A program made the position numbers and the translations under genes. Of a DNA stretch of 64,000 bases, positions 42,389 through 50,214 are shown piece by piece (positions within the stretch are counted from its first letter, which is position 1; every line of letters starts with the position of its first letter). Under the pieces are notes generated by a model. That model made no database searches. It saw only the letters and a list, made by a program, of their open reading frames with translations, and was not told the DNA's origin. Origin of the DNA: Flavobacteriaceae bacterium. GTDB lineage: Bacteria; Bacteroidota; Bacteroidia; Flavobacteriales; Flavobacteriaceae. Where the stretch lies: contig JASBUG010000043.1 in NCBI GenBank assembly GCA_030148025.1, positions 1-64,000 of the forward strand. Reading direction: 5' to 3'.

Positions 42389-42841
42389 CTAATCTCTTTG
42401 TTTGGTATCTATTATTATAGTTACAGGACCATCATTTAACAACTCTACTTTCATATCTGCACCAAACTCTCCCGTTTGTATAGGTTTCCCTATTTCTATT
42501 TCAAGTTGTTTTACAAAACTTTCATACAATGGAATAGCAACATCTGGTTTTGCTGCTTTAATATAACTTGGGCGGTTACCCTTTTTGGTATTAGCATGTA
42601 AAGTAAACTGACTTACTACAATAACATCGCCATCTATATCTAAAACAGATTTGTTCATAATACCATTATCATCTCCAAAAATTCTAAGATTGGCTATTTT
42701 TTTAGACAGCCAATTTATATCTTCTTGCCCATCTTCATTAATAACACCTAATAACACTAACAAACCAGTTTCTATATCTGCAACTTTGTTACCTTCAATA
42801 GTAACCGAGCTATGTTTTACACGTTGAATGACTGCTTTCAT
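42389..42841 (-). CDS. dtd: D-aminoacyl-tRNA deacylase
   Basis: Hydrolyses D-aminoacyl-tRNAs and mischarged glycyl-tRNA(Ala). At 150 residues it has normal length. Signature motifs are SQFTLHANTKKGNRPSY (catalytic Thr and the SQ pair) and NDGPVTIIID (the Gly-cisPro-type motif, here GPVT). Its ATG overlaps the rsgA stop by four bases (ATGA), so the pair is translationally coupled. Confidence 0.96.
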   Translation of the reverse strand: MKAVIQRVKHSSVTIEGNKVADIETGLLVLLGVINEDGQEDINWLSKKIANLRIFGDDNGIMNKSVLDIDGDVIVVSQFTLHANTKKGNRPSYIKAAKPDVAIPLYESFVKQLEIEIGKPIQTGEFGADMKVELLNDGPVTIIIDTKQRD

Positions 42842-43788
42842 TCTTTTTCAAAATTATCAGTTCTGTAATGTTCGTCTTCGCCTTCTAAAATTTGCAAATA
42901 ACTTCTATATCTAGAATAGGCTATTTCATCATTTTCCAATGCTTTTTTAACAGCGCATTTAGGCTCCTTTAAATGTAAACAATTGTTAAACTTACACTCT
43001 TGCTTTAATGCAAAAAACTCAGGAAAATAATCGCCTACTTCTTCTTTTTCCATATCTACAATACCAAAACCTTTTATACCTGGCGTATCAATAATTTTTG
43101 CACCAAAGCTCAAATCGAACATTTCTGCAAAAGTAGTTGTGTGTTGCCCTTGCTGGTGTTGCTCTGATATTTCTTTTGTCTTTAAATCTAAATCGGGCTC
43201 AATAGCATTTACCAAAGTAGATTTACCAACTCCTGAATGTCCAGAAAACATACTTACTTTTCCTTTCATTAAAGCTTTTACTTTATCGACATTCTTTCCT
43301 GTTATAGCCGAAACACCAATACACTCATAACCAATCTTTCTATATAAAGCTGCCAGATATTTCACTTCTAACAGAGTTTCCTCGTCGTAGGTGTCAACTT
43401 TATTAAACAGCAACACTGTGTTTACTGAATAGGCTTCAGCGGTAGCTAAAAACCGGTCAATAAAACTGGTAAATGTAGGTGGATTATTAATTGTTATCAG
43501 CAAAAACACCTGATCTACATTACTTGCAATTATGTGGGTTTGCTTAGATAGGTTGACCGATTTGCGAACTATATAATTTTTTCGATCCTGAATTCTGTTA
43601 ATTATTCCAGTTTCTTGGTTGTTCTTGGTTTCAAGTTCAAAATCTACATAATCGCCAACAGCAATAGGATTGGTACTCTTTATCCCTTTAAGCCTAAATT
43701 TTCCTTTTATTCGACACTCGTATATTTTCCCGTTACTTGTTTTAACGGTATACCAACTGCCTGTAGATTTATAAACGATGCCTGTCAT
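42838..43788 (-). CDS. rsgA: Ribosome small subunit-dependent GTPase RsgA
   Basis: Circularly permuted GTPase that matures the 30S subunit. At 316 residues it has normal length. An N-terminal OB fold (about 1-75) precedes the permuted G motifs: NKVD in LLFNKVDTYD, then GHSGVGKSTLVN, then DTPGIKGFG. The C-terminal zinc site is CKFNNCLHLKEPKCAV. A TATTTTTG box (43796-43803) is only eight bases from the ATG, which would imply a leaderless mRNA, so the true promoter is uncertain. It is followed by dtd with a four-base overlap. Confidence 0.96.
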   Translation of the reverse strand: MTGIVYKSTGSWYTVKTSNGKIYECRIKGKFRLKGIKSTNPIAVGDYVDFELETKNNQETGIINRIQDRKNYIVRKSVNLSKQTHIIASNVDQVFLLITINNPPTFTSFIDRFLATAEAYSVNTVLLFNKVDTYDEETLLEVKYLAALYRKIGYECIGVSAITGKNVDKVKALMKGKVSMFSGHSGVGKSTLVNAIEPDLDLKTKEISEQHQQGQHTTTFAEMFDLSFGAKIIDTPGIKGFGIVDMEKEEVGDYFPEFFALKQECKFNNCLHLKEPKCAVKKALENDEIAYSRYRSYLQILEGEDEHYRTDNFEKE

Positions 43789-43875
43789 AAAAAATCAAAA
43801 ATAATCTAAAAAAAATATTCTTTGGTATAGATGTTGTTTTATCTTGGCATTATCAATAAAAAACTTAAACATATT

Positions 43876-44334
43876 ATGAAAAAACCACTCATTATTTTAG
43901 CCCTAACTCTATTTTCTTTTTTAGACCTAAGTGCTCAAGTTGAATACAAGGTTATAACTAGTGTAGAATCTATTGTTCCTGCTGGACTTGGAAGATCTCG
44001 TTTAATATCTACAGATGAAGAACGTAATTATCAAGATTTCTCTTCTGATAGGTCAAGTGATAAAAAAGAAGACAAGCGCAATAAGTCTAAAAGAGGCGAT
44101 ATTAGAGTAAAAGATTTTGAAGAAACCAAACTTTTGAATTTTTATAACTTGGGTGGTATACGTTTTCAAAACATTGCAGCAAATGATGCTTTAATCACAT
44201 CTAAAATGAACACTATGGCTAAAGAAGGCTGGGAGTTGGCATTTGTAACAAGTGCTGTTGAAAGTGATTCTGGGAAAGGTGATGGAAATGGTATTTTTAT
44301 TACCAGATATGTTTTTAAAAGAAACAAACAATAA
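43876..44334 (+). CDS. Small exported protein with a DUF4177-like ending
   Basis: A 152-residue protein from the ATG at 43876 (MKKPLIILAL), which begins a clear signal peptide ending DLSAQ; an upstream in-frame ATG at 43831 would add 15 residues and spoil the signal. A middle section is very polar (DRSSDKKEDKRNKSKRG). The C-terminal part has MAKEGWELAFVTS and ITRYVFKR, the pattern of small DUF4177-like domains. Function is unknown. It faces the aromatic operon across a bidirectional terminator. Confidence 0.78.
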   Translation: MKKPLIILALTLFSFLDLSAQVEYKVITSVESIVPAGLGRSRLISTDEERNYQDFSSDRSSDKKEDKRNKSKRGDIRVKDFEETKLLNFYNLGGIRFQNIAANDALITSKMNTMAKEGWELAFVTSAVESDSGKGDGNGIFITRYVFKRNKQ

Positions 44335-44338
44335 CAAT

Positions 44339-44367
44339 AAAAAGGCTCGCCAATGGCGAGCCTTTTT
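44339..44367. terminator. Bidirectional rho-independent terminator
   Basis: AAAAAGGCTCGCC, loop AAT, GGCGAGCCTTTTT form a perfect stem with A/T tracts on both sides. It sits between the small exported gene on the plus strand and the convergent DAHP synthase/chorismate mutase gene, so it can end both transcripts. Confidence 0.93.
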
Positions 44368-44371
44368 ATAT

Positions 44372-45457
44372 TTAATCTGCTTTAAAGATTTTTTCTTGAT
44401 GGTTAATTGATTCCTGGTGAATCGCTTTAAACATTCTAAGAACAAATTCCTCACTTAAATTATTTTGTTCTCCTTCTAAAATCATTTTGCCTAAAATTTC
44501 ATTCCAGCGTTTAGACTGAAGTACTGCAACATTATTTGCTTTTTTAAGTTTCCCTATACTGTCTGACACCTTCATACGCTTACCTAAAACCTCTATTAAC
44601 TGATGATCGATCACATCAATTTGGGTACGTAACGTATTTATTTTATTATTAAACTCTGCCGCAGCCGAAGTCTCTTTTCTAATCTTTAAATCTTCCATAT
44701 ACTGAACAAGGTCAGAAGGTAAAATTTGCTGCTTTGCATCACTCCATGCATTATCTGGGTCATGATGAGTTTCAACCATCAATCCATCAAAATTAAGATC
44801 TAATGCCGTTTGACATAGATCGAAAATAATATCACGTCTGCCTGCAATATGAGAAGGATCCAAAATTAGTGGTAAATCTGGAAATCTATTTTGAAGATCG
44901 ATTGGTAATTGCCATTCTGGATTGTTACGATATCTAGTTTTTTCGTAAGTAGAAAACCCTCTATGAATTACTCCAAGGTTTTTAACATCAGCTTTATAGA
45001 AACGCTCCACAGCACCTAACCACAATGCTAGATCTGGGTTTACTGGATTCTTAATTAAAACAGGTTTATCTGTTCCTTTTAAAGCTTCAGCAATTTCTTG
45101 TACAATAAACGGACTTACTGTACTTCTAGCGCCTATCCACAACACATCGATATCGTGCTCTAAAGCTAGATCGACGTGGTTAGCATTGGCAACTTCTGTA
45201 GAAATTAACATTCCTGTTTCTTCCTTTGCTTTTTGAAGCCATTTTAACCCTAAAGCACCAACACCTTCAAAATTTCCTGGTCTGGTTCTAGGTTTCCAAA
45301 TACCTGCACGTAGAACGGTTGCGTCAGTATCTTTTAATTGATGCGCAATATTTAAAACCTGATCTTCAGTTTCTGCGCTGCATGGTCCAGCAATTACTAA
45401 CGGATGTTCTAATCCGAAATTATCTAACCATGTTCTAAGTTCTTTTTTGTTTTCCAT
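44372..45457 (-). CDS. Bifunctional DAHP synthase / chorismate mutase (type II)
   Basis: A 361-residue fusion. Residues about 10-260 are a DAHP synthase of the KDO8P-synthase-like type Ibeta: VIAGPCSAET, RAGIWKPRTRPGNFEG, LIKNPVN and LILDPSHIAGRRD, which make the first committed compound of the shikimate pathway. Residues about 270-361 are an AroQ-type chorismate mutase (LRTQIDVIDHQLIEVLGKRM) that makes prephenate. The CM part may also act as a feedback sensor. It is the last gene of the aromatic operon, ten bases after tyrA, and is under the attenuator at 48290-48421. Confidence 0.95.
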   Translation of the reverse strand: MENKKELRTWLDNFGLEHPLVIAGPCSAETEDQVLNIAHQLKDTDATVLRAGIWKPRTRPGNFEGVGALGLKWLQKAKEETGMLISTEVANANHVDLALEHDIDVLWIGARSTVSPFIVQEIAEALKGTDKPVLIKNPVNPDLALWLGAVERFYKADVKNLGVIHRGFSTYEKTRYRNNPEWQLPIDLQNRFPDLPLILDPSHIAGRRDIIFDLCQTALDLNFDGLMVETHHDPDNAWSDAKQQILPSDLVQYMEDLKIRKETSAAAEFNNKINTLRTQIDVIDHQLIEVLGKRMKVSDSIGKLKKANNVAVLQSKRWNEILGKMILEGEQNNLSEEFVLRMFKAIHQESINHQEKIFKAD

Positions 45458-45467
45458 AGCATTTACT

Positions 45468-46319
45468 TTAAGCTATTCCTTTTAATATTTGTTTTATATA
45501 ATTAGTGTCTTTCATTTCCTGATTTATAGATTCAAAATCTTGTTTTTCCATTAGTTCTTTAAAATGGGTAAGATTTTGTATATACTCCTCAAGAGTTTTT
45601 ATAACGTTTGTTTTGTTTTGTTCAAAAATTGGTGTCCACATTTCTGGTGAACTTTTAGCCAATCGTACTGTTGACTCAAAACCACTTCCTGCCATATCAA
45701 AAATATCGCGCTCATTCTTTTCTTGTTCTATTACTGTTTTTCCCAGCATAAACGAACTGATATGCGATAAATGCGACATATAGGCAATGTGTTTGTCGTG
45801 TGACTTTGGTTTCATATAACGAATACGCATCCCAATATCTGTAAACATTTTTAATGCTTTCTCTTGAAGTTTAAATGTGGTTTCTTCTACCTCGCAAATG
45901 ATATTGGTTTTTCCATTAAACAAACCATAAATTGCAGCAGTTGGACCAGAAAATTCGGTTCCGGCAATTGGATGTGTCGCTAGAAAATTTCTGCGTTTAG
46001 GATGCTCTTCAACAGCTAAACATATATCTTCTTTTGTTGAACCAACATCTATCACTAAAGCATCATCAGATACTAAATCTAAAATTGTCGGCAATAGTTT
46101 TACCGTTGCATCAACAGGTATTGATACAATTACTAAATCTGCTTCTTTTATATCTTCTAGTGTGGCTTTTTTGTCTATAACATTTTCAGCTAAGGCTAAA
46201 TCTAAATGCTCATCGCTTTTATCAACACCATAAATAGTCACAGAGTTATCTAACTTTTTAATATCTAAAGCTAAACTTCCACCTATTAGCCCTACACCTA
46301 TTACATATATCTTTTTCAT
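45468..46319 (-). CDS. tyrA: Prephenate dehydrogenase
   Basis: NAD(P)-dependent oxidative decarboxylation of prephenate to 4-hydroxyphenylpyruvate on the way to Tyr. At 283 residues it contains the dehydrogenase core only, with no ACT domain. The Rossmann motif is GVGLIGGSLALDIK at residues 7-20. The active-site segments ATHPIAGTEFSG and HDKHIAYMSHLSH follow, then AGSGFESTVRLAKSSPEMW. It overlaps the aminotransferase gene by four bases. Confidence 0.95.
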   Translation of the reverse strand: MKKIYVIGVGLIGGSLALDIKKLDNSVTIYGVDKSDEHLDLALAENVIDKKATLEDIKEADLVIVSIPVDATVKLLPTILDLVSDDALVIDVGSTKEDICLAVEEHPKRRNFLATHPIAGTEFSGPTAAIYGLFNGKTNIICEVEETTFKLQEKALKMFTDIGMRIRYMKPKSHDKHIAYMSHLSHISSFMLGKTVIEQEKNERDIFDMAGSGFESTVRLAKSSPEMWTPIFEQNKTNVIKTLEEYIQNLTHFKELMEKQDFESINQEMKDTNYIKQILKGIA

Positions 46320-47461
46320 AATACTCTTTGTATTGCTTCTTCTATATCTTCATTTGAAGCACATAAAGAAAATCTTATATAACCTTCACCTTTACTACCA
46401 AAAATGGTTCCTGGTGTTATAAACACGTGATTGTTTTTAAGTACCACATCTATAAATTCTTCGGCTTTTGTAAATGGTGGTAATTTTGCCCATACAAACA
46501 ACCCTGATGTATTTTTATCGTATGTACAGTTTAAAGCATCGGCTAACTTCCAAATAAGTTCACGACGTCTTTCGTAAACACTATTTAAACTTAAATACCA
46601 AAGCTTAGAACATCTTAAAGCTTCAATTGCTCCTTTCTGTATACCATAGAACATTCCAGAATCCATATTACTTTTTACCTTCAAAATATTAGCAATATGC
46701 TCGCCATCACCAAGTACCATTCCTACACGCCAACCAGCCATATTAAAGGTTTTACTCAGAGAATTTAATTCTAAGCAAACATCTTTTGCTCCAGTTACTT
46801 TTAGAATACTCTTAGGTGCATCGTTAAGTATAAAGCTATACGGATTATCATTAACAATTAGTATTTTATTACGTCGTGCAAAATCAACTAACTCCTGATA
46901 CATTTTATATGTAGCCTGAGCTCCAGTAGGCATGTGCGGATAGCTAATCCACATCAGTTTTACTTTGGTTAGATCTTGCTTTTCTAACGCAGTTATATTT
47001 GGCATCCAATTATTCGATTCATCCAATTCATAAAAAATTGGTTTTGCTCCTAATAATCTTGTAACCGATTGATATGTTGGATAACCAGGATTAGGTATAA
47101 GCACTTCATCGTCTTCATTTAAGTAAGTCATTGAGATATGCATAATGCCTTCCTTACTACCAATTAATGGCAGAATCTCGGTCATAGGACTTAAATGCAC
47201 TTGAAACTGTTCTCTATAGAATTCAGCCATCGCTTCTCTAAGCTCAGGAAGCCCTTGATAACTTTGATATTTATGAGCTGAGGCGTCTTCCATACCCTCG
47301 ATCATAGCGCTCACTACTTTTTGTGGAGGCTGCAAATCTGGACTTCCAATTCCAAGATTAATTATAGGTTTTCCCGCTGCTTTTAGTAAGTTAACTTCTC
47401 GCAGTTTTTTAGAAAAATAGTATTCTTCAACTGTATGTAACCTGTTAGCTACTTCAATCAT
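46316..47461 (-). CDS. PLP-dependent class I aminotransferase of the aromatic operon
   Basis: A 381-residue fold-type I aminotransferase. The PLP lysine lies in LNSLSKTFNMAGWRVGM, and NLGIGSPDLQPP, NPGYPTYQS and VNDNPYSF are family segments. Its location between pheA and tyrA, with four-base overlaps on both sides, implies that it makes Phe and Tyr from phenylpyruvate and hydroxyphenylpyruvate, or transaminates prephenate to arogenate. Which of these it does cannot be told from sequence. Confidence 0.92.
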   Translation of the reverse strand: MIEVANRLHTVEEYYFSKKLREVNLLKAAGKPIINLGIGSPDLQPPQKVVSAMIEGMEDASAHKYQSYQGLPELREAMAEFYREQFQVHLSPMTEILPLIGSKEGIMHISMTYLNEDDEVLIPNPGYPTYQSVTRLLGAKPIFYELDESNNWMPNITALEKQDLTKVKLMWISYPHMPTGAQATYKMYQELVDFARRNKILIVNDNPYSFILNDAPKSILKVTGAKDVCLELNSLSKTFNMAGWRVGMVLGDGEHIANILKVKSNMDSGMFYGIQKGAIEALRCSKLWYLSLNSVYERRRELIWKLADALNCTYDKNTSGLFVWAKLPPFTKAEEFIDVVLKNNHVFITPGTIFGSKGEGYIRFSLCASNEDIEEAIQRVL

Positions 47462-48285
47462 AACTTTGCATTTATATATTCGCCCAATACCTTAAAGTCT
47501 TCTGCCATAATATTTATGATAGATTTTGCTTTCACATAATCTTCGTAAGTGTCGAAAGTCACATCAACAAAAAATGCATACTTCCAAGGTGTTTCAATTT
47601 TAGGTAAGGACTGAATTTTAGTTAAGTTCAATTTACAATCACTCATTACATTAAGTATAGTCGCTAAACTTCCACGTTTATGATCTAATTCAAATTTTAG
47701 TGATGCCTTATTTATTTTATTCTCTGGAATTTCAGAGTTGGTTCGTTTTACAATTACAAATCGCGTTTCATTGTGCTTAATGGTTTGAATGCTTTTTGCC
47801 AGTATCTCAACTTCAAATATCTGGGCAGCCATTTCGCTAGCAATCGCACCAATATTACTCAACTGTTGTTCATGAATTCGCTGTGCAACCTCTGCTGTAT
47901 CTCTGTCTTCTACTAATTTAATATGAGGATATTTTTTAAAGAACTCCTTACATTGTAATAATGCCATAGGATGCGAATACACCTCTTGAATGTCTTCTAT
48001 ACTTTGCCCTGGCAATACCATTAGGTTATGCTGAATATCTAAATACTTTTCACCAACAATGTGCAAATGGTGATTATCTATTAAAGCATAATTAGGTATG
48101 ATCGATCCAGCAATTGAGTTTTCTATCGCCATAATTGCAGCATCACATTCGGTACTAGTTAAAGCATTTACTACAGCGTCAAAAGTCAGGCATTCCTTTA
48201 TATGAACACCATTATCGAAATATTGCTGAGAAACAATATGATGATTTGATCCTTTAACACCCTGTATTGCAACTGATTTAATCAT
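47458..48285 (-). CDS. pheA: Prephenate dehydratase
   Basis: Converts prephenate to phenylpyruvate, the Phe branch. The start is the ATG at 48285 (MIKSVAIQGVKG), giving 275 residues; a longer frame exists but reads through the terminator hairpin. The catalytic domain ends with the conserved HNETRFVIVKR (T-R-F motif). An ACT domain at about 195-275 (SLKFELDHKRGSLATILNVM) contains the Phe-binding region, so feedback inhibition is likely as well as attenuation. It is the first structural gene after the aromatic leader peptide and is separated from the terminator U-run by only four bases. Confidence 0.95.
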   Translation of the reverse strand: MIKSVAIQGVKGSNHHIVSQQYFDNGVHIKECLTFDAVVNALTSTECDAAIMAIENSIAGSIIPNYALIDNHHLHIVGEKYLDIQHNLMVLPGQSIEDIQEVYSHPMALLQCKEFFKKYPHIKLVEDRDTAEVAQRIHEQQLSNIGAIASEMAAQIFEVEILAKSIQTIKHNETRFVIVKRTNSEIPENKINKASLKFELDHKRGSLATILNVMSDCKLNLTKIQSLPKIETPWKYAFFVDVTFDTYEDYVKAKSIINIMAEDFKVLGEYINAKL

Positions 48286-48289
48286 AAGC

Positions 48290-48320
48290 AAAAAAAAAGT
48301 CTCGATTTTCATCGAGACTT
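48290..48320 (-). terminator. Attenuator terminator of the aromatic amino-acid operon
   Basis: On the minus strand AAGTCTCGAT (48320-48311), loop GAAA and ATCGAGACTT form a perfect 10-bp stem leading into nine consecutive T (48298-48290). It ends five bases before the pheA ATG at 48285, so any RNA stopping here contains only the leader peptide. Its 5' arm core GTCTCG can instead pair with CGAGAC in the leader ORF at 48362-48357. Confidence 0.93.
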
Positions 48321-48343
48321 ACATTTAAATTTATATCTATAAA

Positions 48344-48421
48344 TTACACATATAACGTCTCGTTCCTTTTGCTAAAAAAGAAATAAAACCAGTTATAATA
48401 TGTAAAGTTGTTTGTGTTCAT
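48344..48421 (-). CDS. Aromatic leader peptide of the pheA operon (attenuation control)
   Basis: A 25-codon ORF (ATG 48421-48419, TAA 48346-48344) upstream of pheA. Residues 6-16 read FTYYNWFYFFF: nine of eleven are aromatic (five Phe, three Tyr, one Trp). Including Y24, ten of the 25 residues are aromatic. The AT-rich base content favours TTT and TAT, but TGG and TTC in the same run make chance unlikely. Ribosome stalling here when charged aromatic tRNAs are scarce would leave the last codons (N20-E21-T22, bases CGAGAC) free to pair with the terminator's 5' arm. Completing translation to the TAA would mask them and allow termination. It is too short for normal gene callers. Confidence is high as a leader, from pattern alone. 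Confidence 0.9.
   Translation of the reverse strand: MNTNNFTYYNWFYFFFSKRNETLYV
48357..48362 (-). promoter_or_regulatory. Antiterminator segment inside the leader ORF
   Basis: The minus strand reads CGAGAC within codons 20-22 of the leader peptide. It is exactly complementary to GTCTCG in the terminator's 5' arm (48318-48313). Between them AATTTAT and ATAAATT form a 7-bp AT hairpin that would bring the partners together. The pairing core is only six bases, so stability should be computed. Confidence 0.65.
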
Positions 48422-48437
48422 TGTTTTAATGATGAGG

Positions 48438-48467
48438 CTAAAGTAATTAATATTTTCACAAATCAAA
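48438..48467 (-). promoter_or_regulatory. Candidate promoter of the aromatic operon
   Basis: On the minus strand TTTG (48467-48464) and, after 18 bases, TACTTTAG (48445-48438) resemble the Bacteroidota TTTG / TAnnTTTG pair with one mismatch in the minus-7 box. The start point would fall about ten bases before the leader ATG. Confidence 0.5.
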
Positions 48468-48547
48468 ATACTAAGGCATTTTTTTTGATGTTTTGCACAA
48501 AATCATAGAGATTGTGAAATAATAAACGTTAGTTTTTACAGAATGTT

Positions 48548-48555
48548 TATTTTTG
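48548..48555 (+). promoter_or_regulatory. Minus-7 promoter box for gldA
   Basis: TATTTTTG, a perfect TAnnTTTG match, 16 bases before the gldA start. With the aromatic-operon promoter it makes a divergent promoter region in the 259-base spacer. Confidence 0.55.
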
Positions 48556-48571
48556 GTCAAACCTTTATTAC

Positions 48572-49468
48572 ATGTCAATAAAAGTAGCGCAACTTACAAA
48601 AGTGTACGGAACACAAAAAGCTTTGAACAACGTAAGTTTTGAAGTAAATAAACCTGAAGTAGTTGGTTTTCTTGGACCTAATGGAGCAGGAAAATCGACC
48701 ATGATGAAAATTTTAACTACCTATTTAAAAGCTACAGAAGGTGACGCAAAAGTAAATGGCTTTGATGTATCGCTTAATTCAAAACAGGTTCAGCAAAGTG
48801 TTGGTTATCTACCAGAGCATAACCCCTTATATTTAGACATGTATGTAAAAGAGTATCTGCATTTTAACGCACAGGTATACGGTGTGAAAAAAGATCGGAT
48901 AAATGAAGTAATAACCCTTACCGGACTAACGCCAGAAGCTCATAAAACCATAGGACAACTTTCTAAAGGGTATCGACAACGGGTTGGTTTAGCAAACGCC
49001 TTATTACATGATCCGGAAGTGTTAATTCTGGATGAACCAACTACAGGATTAGATCCTAATCAATTAGTTGATATCAGAAATTTAATAACATCTATAGGCA
49101 ACAAAAAAACAGTGTTCTTGTCTACACATATCATGCAAGAAGTTGAAGCCATGTGTGACCGTGTTATTATTATTAATAAAGGAGAAATTGTTGCTGATAA
49201 AACACTTAAAGAACTTCGTGAAGGCTCTGAACAAGTTGTGGTAGTTGAATTTGATTACCGCGTAGAAGATGCCTTTTTAAAAAAACTACCAAAAGTAACT
49301 AAGGTTGAAAATACACACGATTTTGCTTACGAAATTACCTTTAATTCTACAGAAGATATGCGCTCGCACGTATTTGATTTTGCACATGACAACGACCTGA
49401 AAATTCTTCAATTAAATCAAAAAAATGCAAGCTTAGAGAGTTTGTTTAGAGAATTGACTAATTCTTAA
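48572..49468 (+). CDS. gldA: Gliding-motility ABC transporter ATP-binding protein GldA
   Basis: A 298-residue ABC ATPase. Walker A is GPNGAGKST (residues about 34-42), the signature is LSKGYRQRVGLANAL, and Walker B is VLILDEPTTGLDPNQ followed by the H-loop STHIMQEVEAM. The Q-loop region reads VGYLPEHNPLYLDM. The sequence closely matches GldA from memory; GldA works with GldF and GldG, which are not in this window. It is required for gliding in some Flavobacteriia though not in all. Its stop overlaps the convergent GIN-domain gene by four bases. Confidence 0.88.
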   Translation: MSIKVAQLTKVYGTQKALNNVSFEVNKPEVVGFLGPNGAGKSTMMKILTTYLKATEGDAKVNGFDVSLNSKQVQQSVGYLPEHNPLYLDMYVKEYLHFNAQVYGVKKDRINEVITLTGLTPEAHKTIGQLSKGYRQRVGLANALLHDPEVLILDEPTTGLDPNQLVDIRNLITSIGNKKTVFLSTHIMQEVEAMCDRVIIINKGEIVADKTLKELREGSEQVVVVEFDYRVEDAFLKKLPKVTKVENTHDFAYEITFNSTEDMRSHVFDFAHDNDLKILQLNQKNASLESLFRELTNS

Positions 49469-50214
49469 TTCTGAAAAACGAGCTGTCCTGTATAGTATTG
49501 CTGCACATCAACAGTTGGTGGTTCATTAACCGAAATTATATTTCCTGTGCTGCGTAATTCTCCAGACAAAGATTCCTGCGGATTTACAACTATATCATTA
49601 CTTCCTCTATGAAAAATGTTTACATTTTGAGCTATAAGATCTGCTCCTTCAAAACGCCCTGCTCCGGCAGCAAAAGTGATATTTAAGTTTTCAAGTTCAC
49701 CAGATATATAAAAAGATGAAATTTTGTTTGAAACAATATAGAGGTTATCTCCAATGAAATTTATCCTGAAGTCTCCAACTGCAAACAAATCGTCGTCTTG
49801 AAAATCGTCTGATAAAAGAGTTAAATTAGAAAAATTGAGTGTTCCATTTGAAGTAATATCAAATTGAGATGAGCTCCTAATTTTTGTAATATTAGGTGCT
49901 GTTACATACACCTTAGTAATGCCATAGTCTCTAATTAAATTACAAGAATTCTTATCGGTTAACTGTAATTGCTCACCCACTACCTTTACTTCTACTTCAT
50001 TTAAAAGGTTCTCTCCTGTTTCTACAATAACCTTATAATCATCGGATTGTTCAATAGTTAAGTTTATATCTTTATTGACCAAAATTTCACTAAAATCAAG
50101 AACAGAAATTTCTTTTAAAATGCGCTTACCCGATGTTTGAAAGCAATCGGTCGCATTCTCACTTGAACACGCAGTAAGTAACACCAATATTATTATATAA
50201 ATGTATTGCTTCAT
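49465..50214 (-). CDS. GIN-domain (DUF2807) lipoprotein
   Basis: A 249-residue protein with a lipoprotein signal (lipobox LLTAC, Cys about 16). The mature chain is a beta-helix-type repeat protein: DFSEILVNKDINLTIEQSDDYKVIVETGENLL is typical of the DUF2807/GIN head domain, followed by repeated strands up to the end. Such proteins are common surface or periplasmic lipoproteins of Bacteroidota without an established function. It overlaps the upstream PagL-like gene by four bases, so the two are co-transcribed. Confidence 0.85.
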   Translation of the reverse strand: MKQYIYIIILVLLTACSSENATDCFQTSGKRILKEISVLDFSEILVNKDINLTIEQSDDYKVIVETGENLLNEVEVKVVGEQLQLTDKNSCNLIRDYGITKVYVTAPNITKIRSSSQFDITSNGTLNFSNLTLLSDDFQDDDLFAVGDFRINFIGDNLYIVSNKISSFYISGELENLNITFAAGAGRFEGADLIAQNVNIFHRGSNDIVVNPQESLSGELRSTGNIISVNEPPTVDVQQYYTGQLVFQN

